DNA of 64,000 nt from Asaia sp003994335 (GTDB taxonomy: Bacteria > Pseudomonadota > Alphaproteobacteria > Acetobacterales > Acetobacteraceae). Numbering within the stretch: position 1 is the stretch's first letter; the number at the start of each line of letters is the position of its first letter. Of the stretch, positions 45,139 to 53,136 are shown in pieces. The notes under the pieces are model-generated. The model made no database searches and was not told the DNA's origin. It saw nothing but the letters and a program-made list of their open reading frames with translations. A program made the position numbers and the translations under genes. Where the stretch lies: the NCBI RefSeq assembly GCF_037151175.1, contig NZ_JBBCOR010000007.1, forward strand, positions 181,119 through 245,118, read 5' to 3'.

Positions 45139-46269
45139 TCAGAAGAGAACGGTTCTGACGATATGCTCGGCGAGTTCACGGGGCTTCTCCAGTTGCGGCA
45201 TATGGCCGCATCCGGAAAAGAGCGTAAGCGCCGCCCGATCTGGGAGCGATTCTGCTCTGAGCATGGGCAGGATTTCGTCCTCTTCCCCCCAGAATACCGA
45301 CACAGGCCCTGGGAATGCGGCCATAATCGGCAGAAGAGAGATTTTCTGCCGGTCGCCGTCGAAGCTCGCCGCAGCGATGGTTCTCAGGCAGTCGAGTGCG
45401 TGGTCGAGGCGCTTGAAACGGATCATCTCCTCGACCATCTGGCGCGAGATCAGGCCCTTGTCATGCACCAGAAGTGAGAGGATCGGCTCGAGTGTCTTGC
45501 GCCTGTCAGCTGTCAGGATGCCCTCGATGAAGGACCCGTTGAGAGTCTCTCCCAGCCCGGCCGGGGCGACCAGTGTGAGGCTGGCCACGCGGTCCGGAGC
45601 CAGGGCGGAAAGTTGAAGGGCAATCGCGCCACCGAGCGAATGCCCGACGAGATGGGCCTTTTCGAGGGAGAGGGCGTTCATCAACTCCACCAGGGGGAGG
45701 GCCAGTGTGTCAGTCGCGCCATCGTCCACGCGCTTGCTGGAGCCGCCATGACCCGGCAGATCAACGGCAATCACCCGCGTGTGCTCCGCCAGAGCGGGTT
45801 GAATGAGCATCCAGTTTTCCAGAGACCCGGCGAAACCATGAATAAGAAGGATCGGCAGGTGATCTCCTGCGGTAAGGCCGCTTTCCTGTATCCGCAGGGT
45901 GAGCGCACCAAGCGTTAACATGCGATCGCCGGAAGCAGGAATGCTCTGCGCTTTCTCTTCGTCATTGCCTTCTTCGGCCTCGAAACCGGCAATGAATTGG
46001 TCAATCTCGGAATCAGAGACTGTCGGGTCGGCAAGGATGCCAATGAGCGCGCCCACTGCACGCATCTCTCCTTCCGGTGAGAGCTGCCGACGCAGAACGC
46101 CCGAGGCGGGACTCTCATAGACATTGGTGATCTTGGTGGTCTCGATTTCCGCCAGATCCTGCCCGGCCGTGATGGTGTCGCCTGGCGCGGCGAGCCAACC
46201 AACGACGCTGCCTTCTGTCATGGCGAGACCGAATTTCGGCATGGTGATGGGGATGATAGACCCGCTCAT
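45139..46269 (-). CDS. acoC: Acetoin dehydrogenase E2-type subunit: lipoyl domain fused to alpha/beta-hydrolase
   Basis: A 376-residue protein with an N-terminal lipoyl domain (MPKFGLAMTEGSVVGWLAAPG, lipoyl lysine in IETTKITNVYES near residue 47), a linker rich in acidic residues, and an alpha/beta-hydrolase domain from about residue 130 (LLIHGFAGSLENWM, GHSLGGAIALQLSAL, FWGEEDEILP, SGCGHMPQLEKP). The same combination is known in AcoC of acetoin dehydrogenase complexes, where the hydrolase-like part takes the place of the normal acyltransferase. It is the third gene of the E1 alpha-E1 beta-E2 operon, four bases from the E1 beta stop. No E3 gene is nearby. Confidence 0.9.
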   Translation of the reverse strand: MSGSIIPITMPKFGLAMTEGSVVGWLAAPGDTITAGQDLAEIETTKITNVYESPASGVLRRQLSPEGEMRAVGALIGILADPTVSDSEIDQFIAGFEAEEGNDEEKAQSIPASGDRMLTLGALTLRIQESGLTAGDHLPILLIHGFAGSLENWMLIQPALAEHTRVIAVDLPGHGGSSKRVDDGATDTLALPLVELMNALSLEKAHLVGHSLGGAIALQLSALAPDRVASLTLVAPAGLGETLNGSFIEGILTADRRKTLEPILSLLVHDKGLISRQMVEEMIRFKRLDHALDCLRTIAAASFDGDRQKISLLPIMAAFPGPVSVFWGEEDEILPMLRAESLPDRAALTLFSGCGHMPQLEKPRELAEHIVRTVLF

Positions 46270-46272
46270 GGC

Positions 46273-47301
46273 TCAGGCCTCCTGCACGGCGCGGTAATCC
46301 ATGACCGAGCGCACTGCAGCGGCGATCTTCTCGGCATCGGGCATGTAGAGCTTCTCAAGCGCCGAGGAAAACGGCACGGGCGTATGGGGCGGGGTGACAC
46401 GGCGTATCGGCGCCTTGAGCGTATCGAACCCTTCCTCCGCCACCAGTGCGGCGATATCCGTGGCCATGTTGCAGCGCGGGCTCGACTCATCCACGATTAC
46501 GAGGCGCCCCGTTTCGGCCACGCAGTCGAGGATGGTGCCTGTATCGAGAGGTGAGGTGGTGCGCGGGTCGAGTACGGTGCAGGAGATGCCCTGTTTCTCG
46601 AGCTTGTCGGCGGCCTGATTGGCAAAGCCGACCATCCTGCCGAAAGCCACAATGGTCACGTCATCGCCCTCACGTGTCAGATTCGCCTCGCCAAAGGGGA
46701 TCGTATAGGGCTCGTCCGGCACCTCTTCCTCCTCGTCATACATCAGCTTGTTCTCGAGGAAGATCACCGGGTCATCGTCCCGGATCGCCTCGATCAGAAG
46801 CCCCTTGGCCTCATAGGGCGATGAGGGAATGACGACCTTGAGACCGGGGATATGCGTGAAGAGCGGATAGAGCGCCTGGCTGTGCTGGGCCGCTGCCGAG
46901 AGTCCCGCGCCGTACATGGCGCGTATCACCAGCGGTGTGCGTGCCTTGCCGCCGAACATGTAGCGGAATTTCGCTGCCTGATTCATAATCTGATCGAGAC
47001 AGCAGCCTACGAAATCGACAAACATCAGCTCGGCAACGGGCCGCAAGCCTGTGGCGGCAGCCCCCGCCGCAGCGCCGATATAGGAGGCTTCGGTGATTGG
47101 AGTGTCGAGCACACGATCCGGACCGAATTCGGTGTAGAGCCCCTTGGTGACGCCAAGTACGCCGCCCCAGGCGTCATCGACCCCTGAACTGCCGCCCTTG
47201 CCGCCCGCAACATCCTCCCCCATCAGGATCACGCGCTCATCGCGCCGCATCTCCTGACGCAGTGCCTCATTGATGGCCTGTCTGAAGCTTTTTCTGGACA
47301 T
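46273..47301 (-). CDS. acoB: Acetoin dehydrogenase-type E1 beta subunit
   Basis: A 342-residue transketolase-like beta subunit, with INEALRQEMRRDERVILMGEDV-type N-terminus, a TEASYIGAAAGAAATGLRP stretch, QIMNQAAKFRYMFGG, AQHSQALYPLFTHIPGLKVV and a C-terminal domain with TIVAFGRMVGFANQAADKL. It pairs with the alpha subunit to decarboxylate or cleave a 2-keto or hydroxyketone substrate with thiamine diphosphate. Acetoin is the best guess because the neighbouring E2 is of the AcoC type. Both adjacent genes are within 30 bases on the same strand. Confidence 0.9.
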   Translation of the reverse strand: MSRKSFRQAINEALRQEMRRDERVILMGEDVAGGKGGSSGVDDAWGGVLGVTKGLYTEFGPDRVLDTPITEASYIGAAAGAAATGLRPVAELMFVDFVGCCLDQIMNQAAKFRYMFGGKARTPLVIRAMYGAGLSAAAQHSQALYPLFTHIPGLKVVIPSSPYEAKGLLIEAIRDDDPVIFLENKLMYDEEEEVPDEPYTIPFGEANLTREGDDVTIVAFGRMVGFANQAADKLEKQGISCTVLDPRTTSPLDTGTILDCVAETGRLVIVDESSPRCNMATDIAALVAEEGFDTLKAPIRRVTPPHTPVPFSSALEKLYMPDAEKIAAAVRSVMDYRAVQEA

Positions 47302-47331
47302 GATAATTCTCCCTCCCTGGCGTGATGTGGC

Positions 47332-48297
47332 TCAGTAGGTGACGTAGACATTCTCATGCAGGTCGGCTGCCTGCGGCACGGGATCGGACTTGGCCTTGCT
47401 GACTGCCCGATCGATCTCCTCGCGTACGGCGCTATCGATCGCATCGAAAGCCGAGGCCTCGATCGTGCTGACGGTGCTCACCTGCTCGCGAAAATTTCTG
47501 AGGCAGTCTTTTTCGGCGCGCAGGCGCGTTACGTCTTCGCTGCGCCGATAACTCGCGGCGTCCCCCTCGAAATGCCCGTACCAGCGGGCGAGATGGACAT
47601 GCATCATCACAGGCCCCTTACCGGAGCGGGCATGCGCGATCGCCTCTTCCGCAGCCTGGTGTACAGCGAAGAAATCAGAGCCGTCGCATTCGATATAGGG
47701 CATGCCGAAGCCTTCAGCGCGTGCGCGTTGGGACCCTGCGCAGGCATAGGAAGACGCTGTCGCCTCGCCATAGCAGTTATCTTCCAGCACAAACACCGCT
47801 GGTAGTGACCAGACTGTGGCGAGGTTCAGGCTTTCCAGCGTCGTGCCTTCATTGGAAGCACCATCACCATAAAAGGCGACTGCAACTCCTCCATCCTTCA
47901 GCAGCTTGTGTGACAGGGCAGCGCCACAGATCAGTGGCGGGCCGCCGCCGACAATCCCATTGGCACCCAGCATGCCCAGGGACAGATCAGCGATATGCAT
48001 CGAGCCGCCCTTGCCCTCGCAGACGCCGGTTTTCTTGCCGTAGATTTCGGCCATCATGCCGTCGACAGCGACGCCCTTGGCGATGCAGTGCCCATGGCCG
48101 CGATGGGTGCTCGCAATGGTATCGGTCTCGTTCAGATGGGAACATATCCCGACGGCCGAGGCTTCTTCACCGCAATAGAGATGGACGAAACCGGGTATCT
48201 CACCCGTTGCGAACTCGACGTGAAGACGTTCCTCGAAGTCACGGATGGTGCGCATCGAGCGATAGGCGCGCAGCAGGACATCCTGGGAAATCTGCAT
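47332..48297 (-). CDS. acoA: Acetoin dehydrogenase-type E1 alpha subunit
   Basis: A 321-residue thiamine-diphosphate-dependent alpha subunit. It has RTIRDFEERLHVEFATGEIPGF-type N-terminus, HLYCGEEASAVGICSHL, STHRGHGHCIAKG, and the TPP motif FYGDGASNEGTTLESLNLA with the closing VLEDNCYGEATA. The ATG at 48297 follows GGGAG at good spacing. The frame is open 14 codons further but without a ribosome site. It heads the operon and is divergent from a GAF-Fis regulator. Confidence 0.9.
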   Translation of the reverse strand: MQISQDVLLRAYRSMRTIRDFEERLHVEFATGEIPGFVHLYCGEEASAVGICSHLNETDTIASTHRGHGHCIAKGVAVDGMMAEIYGKKTGVCEGKGGSMHIADLSLGMLGANGIVGGGPPLICGAALSHKLLKDGGVAVAFYGDGASNEGTTLESLNLATVWSLPAVFVLEDNCYGEATASSYACAGSQRARAEGFGMPYIECDGSDFFAVHQAAEEAIAHARSGKGPVMMHVHLARWYGHFEGDAASYRRSEDVTRLRAEKDCLRNFREQVSTVSTIEASAFDAIDSAVREEIDRAVSKAKSDPVPQAADLHENVYVTY

Positions 48298-48413
48298 GAG
48301 ATATTCTCCCTTGGGGCGCTTCATCGTCGCGCCCTTCACACTGGCGACCAGACCCCTCCAATCGGGAGGGATGTCGGTCCCGCCAGCGGGAGCCTCTCAC
48401 CAGGCAGGGGATG

Positions 48414-48441
48414 GAAGAAACATTTCTTCGTTATCAATAAC
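48414..48441. promoter_or_regulatory. Two abutting inverted repeats in the acoA-regulator gap
   Basis: GAAGAAA and TTTCTTC (48414-48429, two-base spacer) are followed directly by GTTAT and ATAAC (48430-48441, two-base spacer). Both lie 120-150 bases upstream of acoA and about 90 bases upstream of the regulator start, the expected place for its operator. I found no convincing sigma-54 promoter in the gap. Confidence 0.45.
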
Positions 48442-48526
48442 AGATTCTTGTTATGATCCGTCCTGGAGTGTCGCAGGATCGAGACATCGGGATATGTCCC
48501 GGCACGGGCAGGATACAGGAAGATCT

Positions 48527-49501
48527 ATGATGGAAGGACCAGACGTGACTTCCCTGGTGGGGCGCAGCAGCGTTCCTCCATCGCTTCCGACACCTTTGCA
48601 CGAGTCCTGGCGGCGCTGCGGGGGCAGGGCAGCCTTGGCCGCGCGTCATATCGCGCCTCATGACCGGCTCTGCGCCGCCGAGCTGAGGCAGAGACGCGCC
48701 TGTCTCGGCAGCGCCCTGCATGAAGGCTGCGTCGAGCTCGACCGGCTGGCCCGGCTGGTCGCGCCTCTCGGCTATATTGCCCTCCTCTCCGACCGGTCCG
48801 GTGTCGTGATGGCGCATCGATGCGAAAGCCGGGACGCCCGTCGCGCCGGGCGCTGGAATTTATTCTCGGGTGCCATCTGGGCGGAGGATGCGGCCGGTAC
48901 GAATGGACTCGGCACGTGTCTGGTGGAGGACAGGGCCATGACGGTGTGTGGAAGCGAGCATTGGCGCTTCGCGTTGCACCATCTGACCTGTACGGCGGTT
49001 CCGTTCTACGGAACCGAAGGCGAAATCCTGGGCGCGCTCAATGTGAGCACCGGGCGTCATGACGCCCCGATGGCCGGGATCATGGAGGCGTTGCTCGCCG
49101 ATGCGTCGCGAGCAATCGAAAGGCGTCTCTTCGAGCATCGATTCAGGTCCGCTCGGATCGTACTCCTAGGGGAGGGCACTGCCCTGTCGCAGGAAATGAT
49201 CGCTCTGGATGAATCCGGCGGCCTCATCGGCGCCAGCCGTGCCGCCCGGAGCAGGCTGGCGGTGATTGAACAGGTTCCGGATCGGGGCAGCCATTTCGAC
49301 GCGTGCAGGTCGGTTCCCATGCTGAAGGAACGCTCCGGTTTTCGAGAAGCTGAGATACGCGCCATTCTCGAAGCACTCTCCTTCAGCCAGGGCAAGATTG
49401 CCCCGGCTGCGCGCCTTCTCGGTGTCAGCCGGGCGACCCTCCATCGCAAGATCAGAAATCTCGGGATCAGGCGGGGCGCCCTGGACGCACTCAGCCGTTG
49501 A
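48527..49501 (+). CDS. GAF-Fis transcriptional regulator without AAA+ domain (AcoR-like)
   Basis: A 324-residue protein that looks like the ends of the acetoin activator AcoR. The N-terminus has SWRRCGGRAALAARHIAPHD, followed by a GAF-like domain (GVVMAHRCESRDARRAG, AAGTNGLGTCLVEDRAMTVCG, YGTEGEILGALNVSTG). The C-terminus is a Fis helix-turn-helix (EAEIRAILEALSFSQGKIAPAARLLGVSRATL-like region). The sigma-54 AAA+ domain of about 240 residues that normally lies between is absent, with only a linker of roughly 100 residues. AGGA stands six bases before ATG 48527. It is divergent from acoA and probably regulates it, but with sigma-70 rather than sigma-54 chemistry. Confidence 0.82.
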   Translation: MMEGPDVTSLVGRSSVPPSLPTPLHESWRRCGGRAALAARHIAPHDRLCAAELRQRRACLGSALHEGCVELDRLARLVAPLGYIALLSDRSGVVMAHRCESRDARRAGRWNLFSGAIWAEDAAGTNGLGTCLVEDRAMTVCGSEHWRFALHHLTCTAVPFYGTEGEILGALNVSTGRHDAPMAGIMEALLADASRAIERRLFEHRFRSARIVLLGEGTALSQEMIALDESGGLIGASRAARSRLAVIEQVPDRGSHFDACRSVPMLKERSGFREAEIRAILEALSFSQGKIAPAARLLGVSRATLHRKIRNLGIRRGALDALSR

Positions 49502-50351
49502 TGATGGTCCCGCCATTGACGTGCAAAGTCTGTCCGGTGACGAAAGACGCATCCTCACTGGCGAGATAGACATAGGCCGGGCCAAGTTCGGAGGGGTCGC
49601 CGCATCGGTCCATCGGTACGGAACTGGCGAGGGCCGAAACCTGCTCCGGGTCGACAGGGCCCCAGCTTGCGGGCTGAAGCGGAGTCCAGACCGGCCCTGG
49701 CGCGACAGCGTTCACGCGGATCCCCTTTTCCACCAGTTCAAGCGCGAGAGCGCGGGTGAACCCCATCTCAGCTGCCTTCGTGGTGGAATAGGCCAGCAAT
49801 CCCGCACTGCCACGATAGGCGTTGATCGACGAGGTATTGACGATGGCGCTTCCCTTTTTGAGATGGGGCAGGGCGGCGCGCGTCAAGTAGAAATAACCGT
49901 TGATATTGGTGTCCATATGACGCTGCCATTCCTCATCGGTGATGGTGGCGCTATCCTGATTGACGACCTGCCAGCCTGCATTATTGACCAGCACATCGAG
50001 GCCGCCGAACGCCTCGACGACCTGGCTTACGGCCTCGTTGCAGAAATGGCTCGAGCGGATATCACCGGACAGGGCGATGGCCCTGACGCCCTCGGCTTCG
50101 ATCAGGCGCTTCGTCTCATCCGCGTCTTCATGTTCTTCGAAATACAGGATGGCGACATCGGCGCCCTCCCGGGCAAAATGCAGCGCTGCCGAGCGCCCGA
50201 TGCCACTATCGCCCCCACTGACGATTGCTTTCTTGCCCGAAAGCTTGCCGCTGCCGCGATAGCTTTCCCTGATATGCGTGGCGAGGGGACGCATCGCTTT
50301 CTCAACGCCGGGTTGATGGGCCTGCGATTGGGGCGGAATCTGCTCTGGCAT
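49491..50351 (-). CDS. Short-chain dehydrogenase/reductase (YghA-like)
   Basis: A 286-residue classical SDR. A lead-in of about 38 residues contains PLATHIRESYRGSGKLSGKK, typical of the YghA/general-stress group. It is followed by the cofactor site VSGGDSGIGRSAALHFA, LVNNAGWQVV, the Ser of NTSSINAYRGS, the catalytic YSTTK and VNAVAPGPVWTPL. The substrate is unknown; related proteins reduce aldehydes or oxidise alcohols. Its 3' end overlaps that of the GAF-Fis regulator by 11 bases. Confidence 0.9.
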   Translation of the reverse strand: MPEQIPPQSQAHQPGVEKAMRPLATHIRESYRGSGKLSGKKAIVSGGDSGIGRSAALHFAREGADVAILYFEEHEDADETKRLIEAEGVRAIALSGDIRSSHFCNEAVSQVVEAFGGLDVLVNNAGWQVVNQDSATITDEEWQRHMDTNINGYFYLTRAALPHLKKGSAIVNTSSINAYRGSAGLLAYSTTKAAEMGFTRALALELVEKGIRVNAVAPGPVWTPLQPASWGPVDPEQVSALASSVPMDRCGDPSELGPAYVYLASEDASFVTGQTLHVNGGTIING

Positions 50352-50936
50352 GAACTCTCTCCTGATCGTGGAACATTCGGGGTCCCGATTTCACGGACCT
50401 GTGATCAATGCGAGGCAAGAGAGGACGTTCCGGCGTTTCTCCCGAGATCGAGGTTTTGTGATATCGGGGGAGAGGCGGGTCTCAGGAGCGGGCGCGACGC
50501 GGTTTGACAATCGTGACCCTGCGGGACGAGACCGATCTGCCCGATAGACCCCGTATACCGAAACGGTCCTGGCCCCCGATATTTGCGTGTAGGGCGTGAC
50601 ACGGTCTCCCGGCGGACGGGTCACATGCCCTGTTGCATGCTTATCCGGGTGCAGGAGAGCGAGTGAAGCCGGTTCCATGCAGCGACCGGCTCCCGCAAGC
50701 TTTGAGCTCTGCGCCCCGCGCACCGGCGCGAGAAGCAGGAAGACTTCCCCCCGCTCTCGAAGCTGCGATGGCGGGCAGGCTGGCTTGTCAGGCCGGAAAC
50801 AGTTACAGGACTGAGCAGTGTGAAGTGGTTTTTCACCCTCGAGGCAGGGCGCGTCAGGGAGAAAACAAGCCCTCCGTTCGCCTCGTATGCGCGGGGAAGG
50901 GCCGCCTGGGGATGAGGGAGCCGTGTCCTGAGCCGT
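50352..50936. other. Intergenic stretch without a supported gene
   Basis: About 585 bases between the divergent SDR gene and the small Hint-related gene. The open frames are short and shadow-like. I looked for remains of a Hint domain upstream of the small gene and found none. Confidence 0.45.
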
Positions 50937-51326
50937 ATGGAAGATCCGGATCTCCACCTGATGGATGAGCGCGGGAGACGGATACGGGCCGCGCGTAGAA
51001 ATGGCCGGATCTGGGTTTTCCTGATTCCCGGTCAGATCAGATTGCTGCGTCTCGTTTCACTCCTCTGCGCCGAATCTGCGATGGCAGGCGGAGCGCCTTG
51101 CGGTGTTCTGGTGGGCAAGATGACCTTTTTCGATTCCGATCGTTCCATCGCGATTACGGCCCATTGCGATCAGGCGGCCCTTGATGGCTGGGGGAGCAAG
51201 ACGGGGGCGGCGTCTCGCTGGACCACAGGCAATGCCCTGCTGCCTCTGGGGGAGCGCACCATGGCTGGCCCCGGTGTACTCTCTATCGAGATCCTGTCAG
51301 ACGGTCCCTATCTGGCCGCTGACTGA
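50937..51326 (+). CDS. Stand-alone relative of the Hint-protein C-terminal domain
   Basis: This 129-residue frame closely follows the last part of the Hint protein at about 40240-40650. Matching pairs are LHLMDERGRRIRAARRNGR with LHLRTEAGEILQAVRENDG, CGVLVGKMTFF with LGVLIGAMTLY, RWTTGNALLPLG with RWTNGCAVLPLG, and GVLSIEILSDGP with RVLAIQVLATGP. The Hint domain and repeats are absent, as is a signal peptide. The ribosome site is weak. It is either a detached domain with its own role or a remnant of a lost large gene; preserved framing of the whole domain favours a working gene. A heptanucleotide repeat tract begins 44 bases after its stop. Confidence 0.65.
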   Translation: MEDPDLHLMDERGRRIRAARRNGRIWVFLIPGQIRLLRLVSLLCAESAMAGGAPCGVLVGKMTFFDSDRSIAITAHCDQAALDGWGSKTGAASRWTTGNALLPLGERTMAGPGVLSIEILSDGPYLAAD

Positions 51327-51369
51327 CCGGGACACTGGCGTCTCTGTTCTGAGGTTGCCACCTCGGCGG

Positions 51370-51436
51370 CCCGTTGCCCGTTGCCCGTTGCCCGTTGCCC
51401 GTTGCCCGTTGCCCGTTGCCCGTGCCCGTGCCCGTG
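51370..51436. repeat. Short tandem repeat: CCCGTTG x7 then CCCGTG x3
   Basis: Seven perfect copies of the heptamer CCCGTTG (51370-51418) run directly into three copies of the hexamer CCCGTG (51419-51436). It sits between the stops of the convergent Hint-related and PepSY genes. Such tracts change copy number by replication slippage. Confidence 0.95.
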
Positions 51437-51461
51437 CCAATGCCAGCGCCAACCGCCGGTA

Positions 51462-52769
51462 TCAGTCTTCGGAGTGCTGTGCGGACGCTGACCGGGCGAT
51501 CCGATGGGGTGGTGTGTTTCGCAGGGTGGATTTGAGCGCCGCCTGTGCCCTGGCGCGTCGTTTGCGCTGCCAGATCAGCACCCCGGTGACGGATAGCAGC
51601 GTCGTCGCGATTCCGCTGAGACAAACGAGAATACGCCCGACGAGACCGGCCAGCCTGCCGCTGTGAAACGGGTCCTGCACCTGCAGGATCAGATCGCCTA
51701 GACGGCCATGCGGCGGGAATTCGGCCTGCGTGATCGCGCCGGTCTCACGATTGACCGTGATCATCGGACTGCCAAATCCTGCGGGAAAACTGTCATCATT
51801 ACTGAACAGGTAGAACATGGCGCTATCAGGCGCGCTGCTGAGGAGCAATGCGGCCGGACGCGCGGAAACACCATGCGCGACGACATAGTCATAGGCCCGT
51901 GATTCCGCTTCATCGAGGTTCAGAGGATGCGCGCCGCCCGGTCGGGGCACGGGCGGTGTGGGCTCCGCCATCGGGAAAAACGTACGCACGACCGGTTGAA
52001 AGACTTGCGGTCCCAATGCCAGAGCGACGCCGCTCACCGCCATCCCCAGCAGGATGATCCAGAGCCAGAGACCAAAAGCGCGATGAAGGTCAAAAAACAG
52101 ACGCAGGGCCGACCGGGGGCGGGTGATGACCCAGGCTTTCTGCCACCCCGACCAGAACCCTCGACGCCACGGAGGGGTGACAGGCGGCAAGGTGAGCAAA
52201 AGTCCGTTGAGGCAATCGAGGCTCCAGACCAGCGCCGTAATACCGATGATCCACATCCCGATGGGCCCGGCAGCCAGAGAATAGTGCACCCGATAGATGA
52301 ACGGGATCAGGACGCGCCGCCCCAGACAGCAGCCTTCGGCGACACGACCGCCCAGTTCATGGGCATCTGACGGGTCGAAAAACAGCTCATCTGTGCGCGA
52401 CCTGCCCGATTTGTCGGTCGCGGGCGACAGATAGGCATGGATCGTCCCGCCGGGGGCAGGGCGATAATCCACGGCGATAAGACTCTGATCGGGATGCTGG
52501 CTTCGTATCACTGCCACGATCCGGCTCAGGGGCAGTTGCGCATCTTTGTGGCGAGTGATGAACAGATCCGGGTTGAGCATCCGGTCCAGTTCGACACGAA
52601 ACACGCTGACGCTGCCGGTCAGACCGATGACGACAAGGAGCGGTGCCAGGACAAGCCCGACATAACGGTGCAGCAGAAGCATCGAATGCCGCCCGTGACG
52701 CAGGGGCCATAGCCATGTGTCCAGTCTTGACGCGCCTTTTCGCGGCCGCTGCGTGGGGCGCAAGGGCAC
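51462..52769 (-). CDS. PepSY-associated TM helix family protein
   Basis: A 435-residue inner-membrane protein with the typical N-terminus LLLHRYVGLVLAPLLVVIGLTGSVSVF, two periplasmic PepSY-like regions, a mid-protein helix set (IGMWIIGITALVWSLDCLNG; DLHRAFGLWLWIILLGMAVSG), and a final helix at ILVCLSGIATTLLSVTGVLIW. Conserved histidines in the helices (HRYVG, HYSLA, HRAFG) are suited to heme or metal binding. Relatives often accompany siderophore receptors and act in ferric-siderophore reduction. The start is GTG 52769 with AGGG upstream. A weak Fur-like match lies about 105 bases before it. Confidence 0.87.
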   Translation of the reverse strand: MPLRPTQRPRKGASRLDTWLWPLRHGRHSMLLLHRYVGLVLAPLLVVIGLTGSVSVFRVELDRMLNPDLFITRHKDAQLPLSRIVAVIRSQHPDQSLIAVDYRPAPGGTIHAYLSPATDKSGRSRTDELFFDPSDAHELGGRVAEGCCLGRRVLIPFIYRVHYSLAAGPIGMWIIGITALVWSLDCLNGLLLTLPPVTPPWRRGFWSGWQKAWVITRPRSALRLFFDLHRAFGLWLWIILLGMAVSGVALALGPQVFQPVVRTFFPMAEPTPPVPRPGGAHPLNLDEAESRAYDYVVAHGVSARPAALLLSSAPDSAMFYLFSNDDSFPAGFGSPMITVNRETGAITQAEFPPHGRLGDLILQVQDPFHSGRLAGLVGRILVCLSGIATTLLSVTGVLIWQRKRRARAQAALKSTLRNTPPHRIARSASAQHSED

Positions 52770-52873
52770 ATGGTGCCCTGAACCAGGGGGCGTGACGGGA
52801 TCAGGCGCCTTGTCGATGAGAGCTGTCCCTTCACGAGAGCTTGAGCGTCGCCATCGCTAAAGACTGCGCAAGT

Positions 52874-52892
52874 GATAGTCAATCGCATTATG
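52874..52892. promoter_or_regulatory. Weak Fur-box-like sequence before the PepSY gene
   Basis: GATAGTCAATCGCATTATG matches the 19-base Fur consensus GATAATGATAATCATTATC at 12 positions. It lies 105 bases upstream of the GTG start on the minus strand. PepSY-TM proteins are often iron-regulated, which raises its plausibility, but the match is modest. The rest of 52770-53032 holds nothing I can name. Confidence 0.3.
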
Positions 52893-53032
52893 GGTGTGGA
52901 TACGGGATCGCTATGCGGAGCGCGCGGAGCTGATACAGGGCCAGAAGACGAGGGCTGGGCCATCGAAAAGAGAGCCGGTGTGGCGTTTGCGGCGAGGCTC
53001 TTTTCCTGGCTCGGCCTGTGTCGGCCACCAGC

Positions 53033-53067
53033 CCACAAAAGAAAACCCCGCCTTGCGGGGCGGGGTT
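53033..53067 (-). terminator. Rho-independent terminator of the ribitol dehydrogenase gene
   Basis: On the minus strand, CCCCGCC and GGCGGGG form a seven-base stem followed by TTTTCTTTT. It lies about 70 bases after the stop of the dehydrogenase gene at 53137. Confidence 0.85.
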
Positions 53068-53136
53068 CTCCGATGCGTCATGGAAGAAGCTGGCAGCCGG
53101 GAGGGCGGCCGGGTCCGGCGTTCCGCTGTACTGGGC

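Noticed and set aside
48298..48526. Sigma-54 promoter for acoA
   Set aside because: No TGGC-N8-TGC-type sequence at a suitable place on the minus strand.
51181..51666. Open frame crossing the heptamer repeat
   Set aside because: It overlaps the Hint-related gene and the PepSY gene in other frames, and its sequence is repeat-derived (VARCPLP copies) with no independent support.
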